From positions 20,709,007-20,773,006 of the forward strand of contig CAMGYJ010000011.1 in the NCBI GenBank assembly GCA_946122785.1: a stretch of DNA of 64,000 nucleotides, given 5' to 3'. The translations under genes were made by a program, and so were the position numbers. Shown piece after piece: positions 32,501 to 43,085 of the stretch (within the stretch, counting starts at the first letter, position 1; the number at the start of each line of letters is the position of its first letter). The notes beneath the pieces were generated by a model, which had not been told where the DNA came from, made no database searches, and worked only from the letters and a program-made list of their open reading frames with translations. The DNA is from Linum tenue. Taxonomy: Eukaryota; Streptophyta; Magnoliopsida; Malpighiales; Linaceae.

Positions 32501-32944
32501 TACCGGCCTGATGGTAGTATTGAACGGTTCAAGGACCGTCTCGTCGCAAAGGGGTATACACAGCAAGAGGGTGTTGATTTTCACGACACCTTCGCCCCAG
32601 TTGCGAAGTTAGTTACAGTTCGTTGCGTGTTGGCCCTTGCGGCTCAACATGGTTGGTTTTTGCAGCAATTGGACGTCAACAACGCATTCCTTCATGGCGA
32701 TCTTGACGAAGAAGTTTATATGCGCGTTCCGAAGGGTTTGCTCGACAAGGGGACGCGCGTGTATGTCGTCTTCGCAAATCACTTTATGGATTACGTCAAG
32801 CGTCGCGCAACTGGTACAAAAAGTTCACATTGGCACTCTTACAGTTTGGTTTCAGTTGTTCACGAGCAGATCACTCACTATTCACATACCGGAAGGATGG
32901 GGTGTTCGTATTTGCTCTCATATACGTGGATGATATTGTTCTAG
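29537..32944 (+). CDS. Copia gag-pol (1135 aa, truncated by frameshift in RT)
   Basis: The ATG lies 31 nt after the primer site. Domains: UBN2-type gag (about residues 45-230), zinc knuckle CTHCGKTGHLKDRC (about 277-290), protease LDSGCNEH (about 373), GAG-pre-integrase WHSRLGHPS (about 506), integrase core with IHVDIWGG, QADNGMEF and VVERKHRH (about 560-670), a Pro/Ser-rich linker, then RT up to LDVNNAFLHGDLDEEVYMRV. Near 32761 two extra bases (GTGTATGTCG where GTGTGTCG is expected) shift the frame. The last about 60 residues are out of frame. The true continuation is the frame at 32830-33879. Confidence 0.93.
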   Translation: MSDDERKGDEALKGSGSSGNGGFKLESDPTSPYFISQSDNPNQVYVGELLNEVNYADWIHDMTNSLLAKNKLGFVDGSFPAPTDVVQLRSWRRADAMVKGWLTSAMDKQVRRGTRYAQTSREIWVDLKERFAQSSASRVYELRRRISFLPQEKFSVPEFYTQMRNLWDEVQSMAPIHPCTCGHCTCGAERKNQEREETFRLYDFLMGLDESFSTVKTQVLSMKNLPTLSEAYQLVSNDAHQRKLAVRNRPGPEAAAFHARDDAIHGESSSDGRGRHKCTHCGKTGHLKDRCFDLIGWPERPASQSEGAGRKKSTDRSKHTPKAAAVEAGESPVTGLSMAQLAQLKEFLAGSTFSPEASTTKLTGKSFHSTTWILDSGCNEHIVHDVSLLYNGFKPSELRVRIPNGKSVDVEQVGSVRLSNGMVISRVLLVPEFKCNLLSISRLTKEFPIACIFLHDFCILQDSRCKKMIGMGHQHDGLYFLRLFDEVTDVAAYTTKGDGKSSARLWHSRLGHPSLEKLSMLSFVSGSKQSHPGHCSSCLRAKQTRSPFPLSSIKTTRPFELIHVDIWGGYKDSSLSGAHYFLTVVDDFSRAVWVFLLRYKSEVAGYLMMFCQQAQRQYGHSVVRIQADNGMEFQTNVLRTYYASEGIILQTSCTDTPQQNGVVERKHRHLLEVARSLRFHAHLPIKFWGECVLTAAYLINRLPSSVTGNDTPFERLFGKKPTYAHLRTFGCLAYAKDTHSSLDKFAERGRPCIFVGYPANQKGYRVFSLDDQTVFTSRDVVFCEEHFPYQSSSVPSSSTVPPAVPDFVIDDHPPDPGHDHGDTSVSSAPDDIAFEASSPTSTTDPESTSPTPMSPPAPPSPATSSQDQSSPDSSPSPVVELNRRDRHRQLPRRFDIYEVTLPHAHSCVKYPMDNVLNYDRLSPSYHAFVAAITRMEEPRTFAEAILNACWRDAMQREFDALIANGTWELCFLPPGKRIVDCKWVFKIKYRPDGSIERFKDRLVAKGYTQQEGVDFHDTFAPVAKLVTVRCVLALAAQHGWFLQQLDVNNAFLHGDLDEEVYMRVPKGLLDKGTRVYVVFANHFMDYVKRRATGTKSSHWHSYSLVSVVHEQITHYSHTGRMGCSYLLSYTWMILF

Positions 32945-33879
32945 GGGGAGATAGTTTGGAAGTTATTGAAATGGTGAAAGCTTTTCTGCAACAGGAATTC
33001 AGTATCAAAGATTTAGGACCATTAAAGTATTTTTTGGGGATAGAAGTGGCACGATCGCGTCATGGAATCTCATTATCTCAACGTAAATACGTGTTAGATA
33101 TCCTGAATGATGCTGGTGCTCTTGGAGTAAAGCCGTGCTCTTTCCCTATTGAACAAAATCACCACCTCACCCGTGTTGAGGGTCCGGCAGCACATGATCC
33201 TTCAGCATATCGCAGGTTAGTCGGGAGGCTCTTGTATTTGACAGTAACACGACCTGATATCACATATGCAGTTAACATATTGAGTCAGGCAGTGCATTCG
33301 CCTAGGCAGCAGCATGTGGAAGCAGCATATCGTGTTCTACGATATTTGAAGCATGCTCCTGGGCGTGGTTTATTCTTTCCTTCAAAAGTTGACTTGAGTC
33401 TAACGGCGTACTGCGACGCAGACTGGGGAGGATGTCAAGAAACACGTCGTTCGACGTCTGGATATTTCATTCAACTAGGTCAAAGTCCTGTGTCATGGCG
33501 TACGAAGAAACAATCAGTAGTGGCAAGGTCCTCGGCCGAAGCTGAGTACAGGTCAATGGCTGTCACGGTTAGTGAGTTGATATGGTTACGTGGGTTGCTA
33601 CAGGAGTTAGGTGTGAAGTCAGAAGGTCCCACTCCGTTATATTGCGACAACCAAGCGGCTCTACACATTGCTGCCAATGCAGTTTTTCATGAACGCACAA
33701 AACATGTTGAAATGGATTGTCATTTTGTCAGAGAACGAGTGGCTTCGATGGAGATTGATCCCAAGAAGATCTCCACTGGCGATCAAGTGGCGGATGTGTT
33801 CACCAAAGGATTGGGCAGTGAGCAATTCGCCTACCTTGCCTCCAAGCTTGGCCTTCATGATATTCATGCGTCAACTTGA
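32830..33879 (+). CDS. Copia RT C-terminus and RNase H (349 aa)
   Basis: This frame continues the polyprotein after the 2-bp shift. It holds the RT catalytic box YVDD (ALIYVDDIVLGG), SIKDLGPLKYFLGIEVARS, and a complete RNase H: YCDADWGG, SSAEAEYRS, LYCDNQAALHIA, HERTKHVEMD. It ends just before the polypurine tract. The first Met at 32830 is inside RT and not a real start. Without the frameshift this copy would have a full Copia polyprotein. Confidence 0.9.
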   Translation: MALLQFGFSCSRADHSLFTYRKDGVFVFALIYVDDIVLGGDSLEVIEMVKAFLQQEFSIKDLGPLKYFLGIEVARSRHGISLSQRKYVLDILNDAGALGVKPCSFPIEQNHHLTRVEGPAAHDPSAYRRLVGRLLYLTVTRPDITYAVNILSQAVHSPRQQHVEAAYRVLRYLKHAPGRGLFFPSKVDLSLTAYCDADWGGCQETRRSTSGYFIQLGQSPVSWRTKKQSVVARSSAEAEYRSMAVTVSELIWLRGLLQELGVKSEGPTPLYCDNQAALHIAANAVFHERTKHVEMDCHFVRERVASMEIDPKKISTGDQVADVFTKGLGSEQFAYLASKLGLHDIHAST

Positions 33880-33886
33880 GGGGGAG

Positions 33887-34178
33887 TGTTACGTGGCAAT
33901 TAGGCAAATTGGTTGGTTGTCCTTAATTGTCAGAGATAGCTATACATGGTAGTCAATGGTAATTGACCAAGTTATTGTAACCCTAGTTGATCACGTCGTG
34001 TAGGGTTAATGGCCTATATATGGCTTGCATGCCACTGTAGCTCGTGTGTAGTTGTGAGGTTAATAAAAGTTCAGCCGAGAGCTCTTGTGAGCGCTCCGTG
34101 GATTAGTCTCGTTCATATCGAACGAGGATACCACGTAAATCTTCTGTGTTATTTTGCTTCCGCTATTAGTTTTCTTCA
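33887..34178 (+). repeat. 3' LTR of the young Copia
   Basis: 292 bp, one mismatch to 29203-29494, directly after the polypurine tract. Confidence 0.95.
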
Positions 34179-34246
34179 AGAGTTGATAAATAAAAGGGTC
34201 GAACTGGTTCACCCCTCATGCCACCATTTTGGATGTTATTTGATGC

Positions 34247-34537
34247 TGTCATGAACCAGTTGCTCCCAATAACTCAAGTTGTTGGGAGAAGGTTTTGTTG
34301 GATCTTATACCACTCTCTAACACGCCCCCTCAAACGAAAGCCAACCCATGGGCTTGAAGTTTGCACAGGCCCACCATACCTTGTGCTTGAAAGACAACGG
34401 TTAATATTGGGGGTCGTGGAGATTCGAACACATGACCTTTCGGTTCTAGGCTCTGATACCATGTCATGAACCAGTTGCTCCCAATAACTCAAGTTGTTGG
34501 GAGAAGGTTTTGTTGGATCTTATACCACTCTCTAACA
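34247..34537 (-). mobile_element. TRIM element (copy 2), identical LTRs
   Basis: Two 76-bp LTRs (34247-34322 and 34462-34537) are identical. On the minus strand the primer site TGGTATCAGAGC (34461-34450) and a polypurine tract CGTTTGAGGGGGCG (34336-34323) abut them. The target duplication GATGC lies at 34242-34246 and 34538-34542. No coding capacity. Same family as 8179-8468, opposite strand. Confidence 0.96.
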
Positions 34538-34542
34538 GATGC

Positions 34543-35424
34543 AAGTTGGCTCGCGAATGAATGACTCATATGTATTACTCGCATACATATCAAGAAGGGT
34601 GAAAAAGAATTAAAACTTGAATCGAAAGACAAACTTTCTTTTGTGTTACACACTAGGTTTAAGTATTTCTCTTCTTCTAGATTTTATGAAGATTAGGGAT
34701 GGGGTCGTCAATGAACTTTGAGGTGAAATTACAAATAAGCTTGAGCAATTGTGAATTTTAACAAATTTGTCATCAAAACTTGGTTCACCATTAAAATTGT
34801 CATTTCAATTTTTGTTAAAATCATCCAAAATTCGTATGGCAACTTAACAAATAAGTAGATAGAGGTGGTTTTTCTTGACCTTCGATCTAGTTGGGGAATT
34901 CGTTCATATGTGTTTCTCTGAATAGAGATGGATGGAATTGTAGTAACAAATTCAATAAAAGGTCAAACTTGCATACCACTTATTAGTATTTCAAAGTTCA
35001 ACTGACATTTGTGTAGTAACTATCCCTGTTAATGTAGGAGTTATGAATCCTTCCTGGAATGCAATAAAATCCCCACTGGCCTAAATTTTTTGCAGTTAAT
35101 GTTTTTAATTTAATATTCTCTAAAAAATGTTTTTAGAATAATAAGTGAACCTAATTTCAATAAAACAATATCCATGAACCAAATTAATTCAATATATTAT
35201 TTTCAGATAAATATGAGATAAAACTTCATCTAATTTTGGGTTGGCAGCTGATAATATGTCTGAATTCGGACACCATTGGTCCAATTTCAAAGGATTAACA
35301 TTGTAATAATAATGAAATTAATAAGGTGACATTTATAGGTTCGGACAAAGAAAGACATTTTACAAAAAGCAATATTCCACTTAAAAAGCAAAAATGGAAA
35401 GAGGAAAAAAAAAAATCAACCTGG
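34543..35424. other. Upstream region of the AHP-like gene
   Basis: AT-rich, no coding sequence. It should contain the promoter of the histidine phosphotransfer gene. Confidence 0.5.
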
Positions 35425-35430
35425 TATAAA
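35425..35430 (+). promoter_or_regulatory. Probable TATA box of the AHP-like gene
   Basis: TATAAA lies 277 bp before the start codon and is followed by a CT-rich 5' UTR (CTCTCTCTCCCTCCCTCTGG) with no upstream ATG. Confidence 0.5.
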
Positions 35431-35701
35431 GATTATTAAGCCCTTCTGATCTCCTCTTGCTTAGTTGCTTTGCTGCTGCTCAAGCTAAGCTGACTCTCTC
35501 TCCCTCCCTCTGGCTAAAGCCACAAACCCAGAAGAAGAAAAAAAAGGCAGCTTTCAACTTTCTTGTTCGTTTGAGCTCTTCTCCCACAGGCATTAAATCC
35601 ATCAACTCGGTTGTGCAAACAACTAGCTTAAAATTCCAGCAACTGGGTCGATTCCTTTTGTCTGAAAGCAGCCATCTTTCTGTCGGAGAAGAAGAGAGAA
35701 A

Positions 35702-36992
35702 ATGGATGTAATCCAGATGCAAAGAACCTGGGTTGAGTACACCAAGTCCTTGTATAGAGAGGTAACACTCTAAATAATTCAAACCAGCAAAACAATTTGA
35801 AGCTTTTTCTTCAATGGATGTTTTCCTCTTTCTGGTTCATTAATTGATCTGTGAATTTCGATTTGGTGGTGGGGGGGAAAGGGCTATCTGGACAGTCAAT
35901 TTGCTCAGCTTCAGCTGCTGCAAGATGAGAGCAACCCAGATTTCGTTGTGGAAGTTGTGTCTCTCTTCTTTGAAGATTCTGAGCGCCTTCTCAATGATCT
36001 CACCAAAGTTATGTAAGTAATCTTAGTACCTGATTACTGACATCCCCTTCTCTGCTTTTCTCCTTTAAATCCCTAAAGTTTGGTCTGATCCTTCTTTTGT
36101 TTTGTCCACAGAGATCAGCAGCAAGGTGTGGACTTTAAGAAAGTTGATGCACATGTTCACCAGCTCAAAGGCAGCAGCTCCAGGTAAAATTATTGCTTTT
36201 GATGATGGGATATCCACTTCCACCTAAACTCCACTTCAAAAGTTCCAACCTTTGTTTCACTGTGTGAAAATAGGAAATGGGATTTTGATTTTGGTAGTTT
36301 GTTAGATCTGTAGACATAATGATGGGTTGGGAGAATGATTCTGTTTTGTTGAATTTTGCAGCATAGGAGCTCAGAGAGTTAAGAATGCCTGTGTTGCTTT
36401 CCGCAGCTTCTGTGATGAACAGAACATTGAAGGGTGAGTTTTGAATGTCGTGCGTTTTGTTCTATGTGTTTGTAGACATTTGCTGGTTCATTAGATTGCA
36501 TTCCTATGTGAAACTGTGACAGAAAGATGAGAAAGAAACATATCAGACTCATTTTGTAAGAGTAAATTTATTCAAATACCTCTTGAGATAAGTGTCAACA
36601 AAAAATGATAAATCGTTGCAAATGATCGTTAAGCCTAGCAGGTTCCTTTTTTCTTTACTTTTTGGTTCATAAGCTGGTTGTTTGAGTACAATAGAGCTCA
36701 GAGATTTTGAGCCTGAAACTGTTTCGAGTGTTTCATCTAATGCAGGAGCCTGAGATGCCTGCATCAGGTAAAGCAGGAATACTACCTTGTGAAGAACAAA
36801 TTAGAAAATCTCTTCAGTGTGAGTTGATACACAATCTTAGTTCCATCCTTCTTTCCTCTCCTTTCCCCTTTCCTGGTTATTAGGTTGAGGGAGTTACTAA
36901 GTAATTCTCCTTGCTGCAAAATTATGCAGCTGGAGCAAAAAATTGTGGCTGCTGGTGGATCAGTTCCGGTGGATGAGCTGGGTTTCCTATGA
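35702..36992 (+). CDS. AHP: Histidine-containing phosphotransfer protein (AHP-like)
   Basis: Spliced CDS of six exons: 35702-35761, 35882-36012, 36112-36183, 36362-36433, 36746-36818, 36930-36992. All introns are GT-AG and the sum is 471 nt, 156 aa, the usual AHP length. The HPt four-helix domain fills most of the protein. The phosphoacceptor is His80 in HQLKGSSSSIGA. The N-terminus (MQRTWVEYTKSLYREGYLD) and the block NPDFVVEVVSLFFEDSERLL are family hallmarks. It should relay phosphate from cytokinin-receptor kinases to type-B and type-A response regulators, moving between cytosol and nucleus. The conserved His argues against a pseudo-HPt of the AHP6 type. The gene appears intact. Which AHP paralogue it is cannot be told from sequence alone. 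Confidence 0.95.
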
Positions 36993-38799
36993 GCAAATCG
37001 TGGGAAGAAGAGATTGGAAGGTTGTTTTAATGTAGAGAAAGCTATTTCTTTGTCATGTTGTTGTTCTTCATGCTTTATGATATGCTGCCAACCTATAAGG
37101 GTCAGTTCCTAACTAATGAGGGTAGGTTTTTTGTGATTGTATTGATGTATGTATGTGATCTTTCACATTATCAAATAGATCCGATCCCTCCCTTCTCTCT
37201 GTTTCTTGAAGTCACAATTGGTTTCTTGTTCCTGCATTGTTGTTTCATGTTGGTAACTGTCGTTCACAGGATGGAACCGACGATGTTAACGTTCGACATG
37301 CAATGGTTAAACCGTGATGAAAGTGTAGCCTTCGGTATGTGGTTTAACTGGTACGACGAGTCAATTTCATATATACTTGATGGGGTTGTCAAACTTTTTG
37401 TATGATAGACAGTGGTGCTTTCAGATCAAACCTTGAGATACAACTTATTCTTTAGACGCCCTGTGACTTAGTTGTGTAAGTTCGAACGAAAATATAGTGA
37501 GAAATCTTGTGTTTAAGTGGAAATTTGATAGGTCCGGGACGAAAGCAAAATTAACACTTGTCTAGATTGTGGTGCCATATGTCACAAAAACAAACATGCC
37601 TTCCTAGGTAAACAACAACAGCAAATATCCCTTGTAAGCAAAGAACTAAAAGTTTCACAAGAACCCAAATCTGCCAACTATGAATATTGTAGGGACTCAA
37701 AATCATCTCTCATTCTCAACTGGGAAAGATTTGATTCCTCAGAATCAGTCAACTCTTCACTCTGCTGAGGCTGTCCTTCAATCTCCTTTGTTTCTCTCTT
37801 CCCCCCAAAAGAATATGCAAACAAACAAAACATGGAAGTTAGTGGTGGAATAGGATACTCCCTCCCACATGATTGAGCTTTAAAAAGGGGAAATAGGCCA
37901 ATTCCCATCAATCCAATCACGCCAGAGTCCAGACAGTTGTTGGCCATTCATCAAATCTTTGAATGATTTCCTCTGCTTCTGTTAGCTAGTGAGAATCAGT
38001 TTTGGAGGAAAAGATAAACAAAACAAACCCAAACCATTCCTGTCAGCTCAACCAACCCAAGTGTGAATTCATGTTGGAAAAGGAAACGCACCAACTCTTT
38101 TATAGAATAAAATAAAGAAGATGGTAAAAGACTTTGTAGAATTTCCGCAACCATGAATTCAGAATCTGAGAAGACACGATCTTTGACAGTAAGCGAATCT
38201 GAAAAGTGCCACTTCTGATGGTGGGCAGATCCACATCCTTTTTTTTTCTCTTGCTGATCTACACATGCTGTTAAATCCTGATTGGCTAGTTCATCCCATG
38301 TTTTGGCTAGTAATAGAAGAACTCATCAAAACACTTTTAAAACCAGGAATAACTCAAGTGATAAAGTATGAGATTAGCACGGTGTGTTTTAGGATTCGAT
38401 TCTTACAACTTATTATTTTCAGAAGATTATAAGTCCGAATCGATTTCACTCACTAGTTTTTCGAATATTCATAAGACCGAGATAGCTAGGAGTAGCACAC
38501 TTTACTATCACCTTTCTCTATGAACTGTACTATGTTTCCTTTGAATAGGGCAAAGTACAGATATAAAATCAAACTTCCGTGTGTCGAAAAGTCTGGTCCA
38601 GGTCCAGTATTTTACACATGAAAACTTGTGTTACTTTGGAGGCCTGTTTTCCAGATTCTTTTTGCTCCTCAAAGCTTCCTATGACAGCAGATTGCTTCTG
38701 TTCTCCTAGTTGATTCACGAAAGCTTCGTAATATGCACATGGCTCTATAAGTTTCACTTTGGCTAATTTTCCTTCACTTCATCGATCACTGTTTGTCCA
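36993..38799. other. AHP 3' UTR and intergenic region
   Basis: The first few hundred bases are the AHP-like 3' UTR. An 89-codon minus-strand frame (37947-37678, starting MANNCLDSGVIGL) is not recognised and has no support beyond its length. 38560-38800 may be the decayed 3' end of the nucleoside hydrolase pseudogene. Confidence 0.45.
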
Positions 38800-39725
38800 T
38801 CAGTGGATTCATCACCTCCAGCAAGGACATTGAGGGGTTTCACTAGTAGAACATGCTACTTGGTTCTCCACTAGCCTTTGCTCTTGTAGCAACAAGAACT
38901 TGTACTGAATCTGGACCTGCAGTATCCTTTGTGTAGTCATCCTATATGTCCCAGAAGAATTGGGGAACAAATTTTGTGAAGGAGATGCAGTCATTTTTTA
39001 CCTGGATTTTGCCTTTGTCATTCTTCACTATGCAGAACGAATCTCCCGGGCTTGTCTGGACATGTCCACTATGAATCCCACCTTTCTGCAGACCATTTTG
39101 GAACTTGACAGCCATCAAAGGCTGGATTGGATCCATCATTGATTCCATAAGGTTGATTTGAGGTCACCACAGTTATGTTTATGTACTCATCTCTACGAAC
39201 TCATTCTCCCCAAGTTTGCTTTTATGTGGATTTTGCAGCAGGATGGAAGCTGCCACAGCAGATATGAAAGAGTCCCACATGAAGTAGCTGTGCAAGCAAA
39301 CATAGAGTCATTGTCTCAACCAACATTCCTTCTTTTCATTTTGAAGTGGGATTGGAACTAGAAGATGAATTACTAAGTAGAATTGATTATCCAACCAAGT
39401 GTCCCAGGCCATTTTCTAGGATTTGAAGCAGTACTGTGCCTTGTACGTCTCTTGTCTCTGTTCAAACACCTCAAAGAACTCATATGCTGGAATCGCGTTT
39501 GTTGCATCCAAAGGCACAAGACTGACTGGAATTCATGAATGAATAACCTGAAAACACAATGGAGAAAAATAAAACCCCGTATAACAACCATTGTCCAAAT
39601 CCTTATTAAGCAAGGATTACAAATCTGATTGGTTTAGCTTCGAGAGGTACAGTAGAGCAAAGAAATGATCAGTGTCAAAATCAGTATCCAAAAGAACCCG
39701 CCGCGGTTTCCCCTCTACCACAGCA
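38800..39725 (-). pseudogene. NSH3-like nucleoside hydrolase pseudogene
   Basis: Intact relatives hydrolyse purine and pyrimidine nucleosides; plants also have long secreted members with two hydrolase modules. Minus-strand blocks in order: [21 protein letters not shown] (39714-39652), the N-terminal calcium/ribose-binding Asp cluster with the last Asp replaced by His; VPLDATNAIPAYEFFEVFEQ, then TYKAQYCFKS, a stop, and AWDTWLDNQFYL (39535-39375); NITVVTSNQPYGINDGSNP and GGIHSGHVQTSPGDSFCIVK; finally DDYTKDTAGP and VQVLVATRAKA. Frameshifts occur near 39180 and 39100, and most of the sequence between the first two blocks is missing. It lies between two intact genes and shares no promoter with them. 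Confidence 0.8.
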
Positions 39726-40635
39726 TCTCCAACAAGTACCATCCATACTCAATAATATGACCACAACCCAGGAGTTCCATCTTTTCCAGCTGAACCCAGA
39801 ATCCCAAAAACCCAGAAAGTTGGTATATCCTGCTATCCCTTCCAATTGCTGCCAAGAAAAAGCAAATTCTGAAGACTGGTGTTACCTTCATGTATGTATG
39901 GGACAAAAGTAAATACACACATGATGATCAATCTGTTTATAAAGCTGAATATCAGAAATTGTTGCAAGATAATAATGGCCAAAAACAGTCAAGAAACCGG
40001 AAGGGTGGTGGCATTACAAGTTTTAGAATAGAATCTATGGACATCAGTATCTGAGAATCAAGTTGGAAGAAAAAAGGGGGTCTCTTGTTTATTTGACGCC
40101 TTAAGTGAAAGGGGGTGTCTAAATATGTTGTTGTTGGCTGAGTAGAGTAGCTACTACAAGCAGAAAGCCTTTCGCCCATGTCAGCTTTGAATATTAATAA
40201 GGTTATTTTGATTATGTGTGCTTGTACATGTATTTGAAATCATGATTTTGAATTACATGTAATTCACATAATGTTCGGATATTCACTCTATCACAACAAT
40301 AGAAAATCATAATCAGAAGATCGCAAAACAAGGATTCAAACTAAGCCAATATATTATATACATACATCATTAATATTCCCATTATGAATTGTGAGAATAA
40401 ACTCAAAAGTACCAAACAAAAGTTTTGGGAAAAAGGTTACTGATAGAGAAAGAAAGAAACTTATCTTACAACTTTCAAAGAATTCAGAGCAGCTACTTCA
40501 CAACAGTTTCACTGAACCTTTTTATTCATCTTCTGTATACATACATACACATGACAACTATGAGATCCTTCTTTAGGTAATACATCAGCCATTTGAGTGC
40601 CCCCACAAGAACATGGCTCTCTTCCTTCTCCTCAC
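39726..40635. other. Intergenic region and WD40 gene 3' UTR
   Basis: No coding sequence seen. The right end is the 3' UTR of the minus-strand WD40 gene. Confidence 0.45.
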
Positions 40636-43085
40636 TCAGTATAGAAAATGCTGGCGAATAGTTCTCTTCTTCCGTATGACTGCAGATGGATTCAACTCCT
40701 CATCGGGGCCAGGAAACTCCCATTTCGCGATGCGGCCATCCCACGAGGAGCTGACGAGCATCGGGTAGACGGGGTGCCAGCTAACATCCCTCACAGGTCC
40801 TTCATGATAATCCAGGCAACCCACTTGAGCTCCACTCACCTTTTATTAAACAACATAACCCAAACGAGACGAAATTCACAACATTAGACCATGATCGCTT
40901 CATTTCCAATAAATAGAGGGAAATCTGCTCTTTGACTCTGAGGTGAAAGGAAGCCTACCAAGTCATAAATATAAACACAACAGTCACTCGACCCTGTGAA
41001 GATGTACTTCCTGCCGGTGCTGCAAACAAGTTTGCATCACAATCATCACAATTAGTTAGATCGAAACTCGTAAAAAGTCGAGGCCAACAATATTTAGGAT
41101 GTGTTTGTTTTAGCTTCATGTTTTCCTTTTTTTATGTTGTAGTTGAAGTCCTTTTAAGTTACCCTTTAGCCAAAACAAACATCTTTAAGCAAAAATCAGT
41201 ACCTGTACTCAGGCGAGAAGTAACAGCGAATAAGGGTGCGAAGGACCGAATGACCACTGTAAGTAGTCAAGGACATATCACGAGGATGCTTCATCGTTTT
41301 AGCATGAGGTGGGTATTCCATCCATCTGTAATCCCAGTCCGGATCTCTTATTCTTGGATAGCTGGTTGAAGGGATGAAATGAGATGTAACCATATAGTTA
41401 TGACATAAATTGCTCGAGTATTTGACAAACAATAACATCTCACTTACTTTGTGGCATTTGAAGTCATCTTCCTTATATCCCATAGCTTTGTGGTCTGATC
41501 CTTCCCATTCGATATCAAATAACGTCCATCTCCACGGCTATCTATGAATGTGACACCTTCCAGATGCCCCACCAATACTCCTGCTGCTGCCTGCCCTCTG
41601 TCGTTAAAGCATCGTCTGTCCCAAACCTGCAAGTGTTATAAAATATAAACCAACAGCAACAACTCCATGAGAGATACACTTACCAGGAATCAAGCTTTAA
41701 TTACCTTGCATAAGTGGTCATCACTTCCAGAGTAAATAACATGGCCAGTTTCATCAGCAAAGCATACTGTATTTACATCAGCCTGCAAGAAGGCATCCAA
41801 ATCAAGAGTCTAATACATTGGAGATTCAACTAAACCAAGAGTACAGTTCTCATCACTCGATCATTGACAAGACGGGAAATTGGTGGGGAGGGACGACAAA
41901 GAAAAAGGTTACCTGGTGGGCAGGAATGTGGAGGGTTCGAGTGTTGGCTTGAAGGTCATAAACATATATTGAATCATCACTAGTTGCTGCGACCAGCTCC
42001 CTGCCATCAGTTGAAAATTTTATAGAGAAGATCCCGAATTCATCATCATCCTCATTATCATAACTGGAAAAATCCAAACCATCATGGATTTCCTGCACAT
42101 GAAGATTTTTAGAATGAAGAAACAAAACCCACACGCAGAGATCACTTTCCGCCAAACACTAAGTATAAGCTCAATGGGAAGAAAACAATTCTGAGCAAGC
42201 CATTAATTGAAACTTCGGGTTTATCATTGCAAAACACAATGGGAACCTATCTAGCATACCAAAATTTTGATCTTGCAATGGCACTTACAGCATACATACC
42301 GTTACATTTGCAAGCGACTCGGTTGTGGAAGAACCAACATCAACAATATGTACAATAGGAGACAGACTTGCATACACCTGCACATTTCAAGACAGAAGGA
42401 AAGAACTAAGCTAGCCATCATAAGGAAACCAAGATAATGTTCTCTATCCAACAAATTCAAGCACCCAATACTTACAAGAAACCGCTGATCAGGGGAAAGA
42501 CAAGTATCAGTAATCGTCCACCGCAAGCTCTTGGCCAGAATATTCTTATGAACTTGCCAATCCTTCTCCACGTTGTATATCCTAATGTGACTCCCCTGCG
42601 CAACCCCGAATACAATTAACCTTCCAAACCCCCATTTCCACAGAGAAAATCACAGTCACTACCTCAGGTCAACGGATAACAGGAAGTGTTACCTGAAACC
42701 CTGCGATGAAAAGCGATCCATCCGCCGAGAACTGAGACACATAAGCCCGGCTCCTCGTGTTGTCAACCTCCACAGGAGTATTCACGGGCAAATACCGGCT
42801 CAACACATGGCAACCATCGGCCGTTGAGAATCTCCCTCTTCCAGAGCAATTGGCCTCCCGGCCGGCCAACATCTTCAAGGTGGAGACGGATGACGCTCTG
42901 GACACCTTCGGGGTTTCTCGACTCAAGCGTTCGTGCGGCCCTGACCTAAGCTTCGTCAGCTGCACAATTTCATGATCGAATTGATCAGAGCTCTCGCCTT
43001 CATTTCCCCCGGTTCCTTCCGATTCCCCTCCAGCGTTTCCCTTGTCCTCGCAAGATCTCCAGAACTTATACCTCAACGCCCTCAT
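40636..43085 (-). CDS. LEC14B: LEC14B-like WD40 protein (DCAF11/WDR23-type)
   Basis: Nine exons on the minus strand: 43085-42693, 42595-42476, 42377-42300, 42092-41913, 41782-41705, 41626-41448, 41361-41203, 41019-40959, 40839-40636. All introns are GT-AG; the CDS is 1,452 nt, 483 aa. The start is the first in-frame ATG after an upstream TGA. After a basic N-terminus and QLTKLRSGPHERLSRE, WD40 repeats follow: SQFSADGSLFIAGFQ, SIKFSTDGRELVAATSDDSI, SGSDDHLCKVWDRR, SNGKDQTTKLWDIRK, TGSSDCCVYIYDLVSG, DVSWHPVYPMLVSSSWDGRI. Two WDxR motifs (Trp285 and Trp332) are DWD boxes that dock on DDB1, so it is probably a substrate receptor of a CUL4-DDB1 ubiquitin ligase. The acidic DNEDDDEFG insert before repeat 2 is typical of the family. 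The gene looks intact. Confidence 0.95.

Larger units (their letters stand above)
29203..34178 (+). mobile_element. Young complete Copia retrotransposon, 4,976 bp
   Basis: LTRs 29203-29494 and 33887-34178 (292 bp each) differ by one substitution (G at about 29310, A in the other copy). The target duplication AGAGT lies at 29198-29202 and 34179-34183. Primer site TGGTATCAGAGC is at 29495-29506 and the polypurine tract TTGAGGGGGAG at 33876-33886. Coding is complete except for a 2-bp insertion near 32761. LTR ends are canonical TG...CA. This is the youngest large insertion in the window judged by LTR identity. Confidence 0.97.

Noticed and set aside
29940..32933. Several short frames on both strands within 29.9-32.9 kb
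   Set aside because: All are shadows of the continuous Copia gag-pol frame.
37678..37947. 89-codon minus-strand frame (MANNCLDSGVIGL...)
   Set aside because: No recognisable domain, splice context or related copy in the window; kept only as a note in the intergenic entry.
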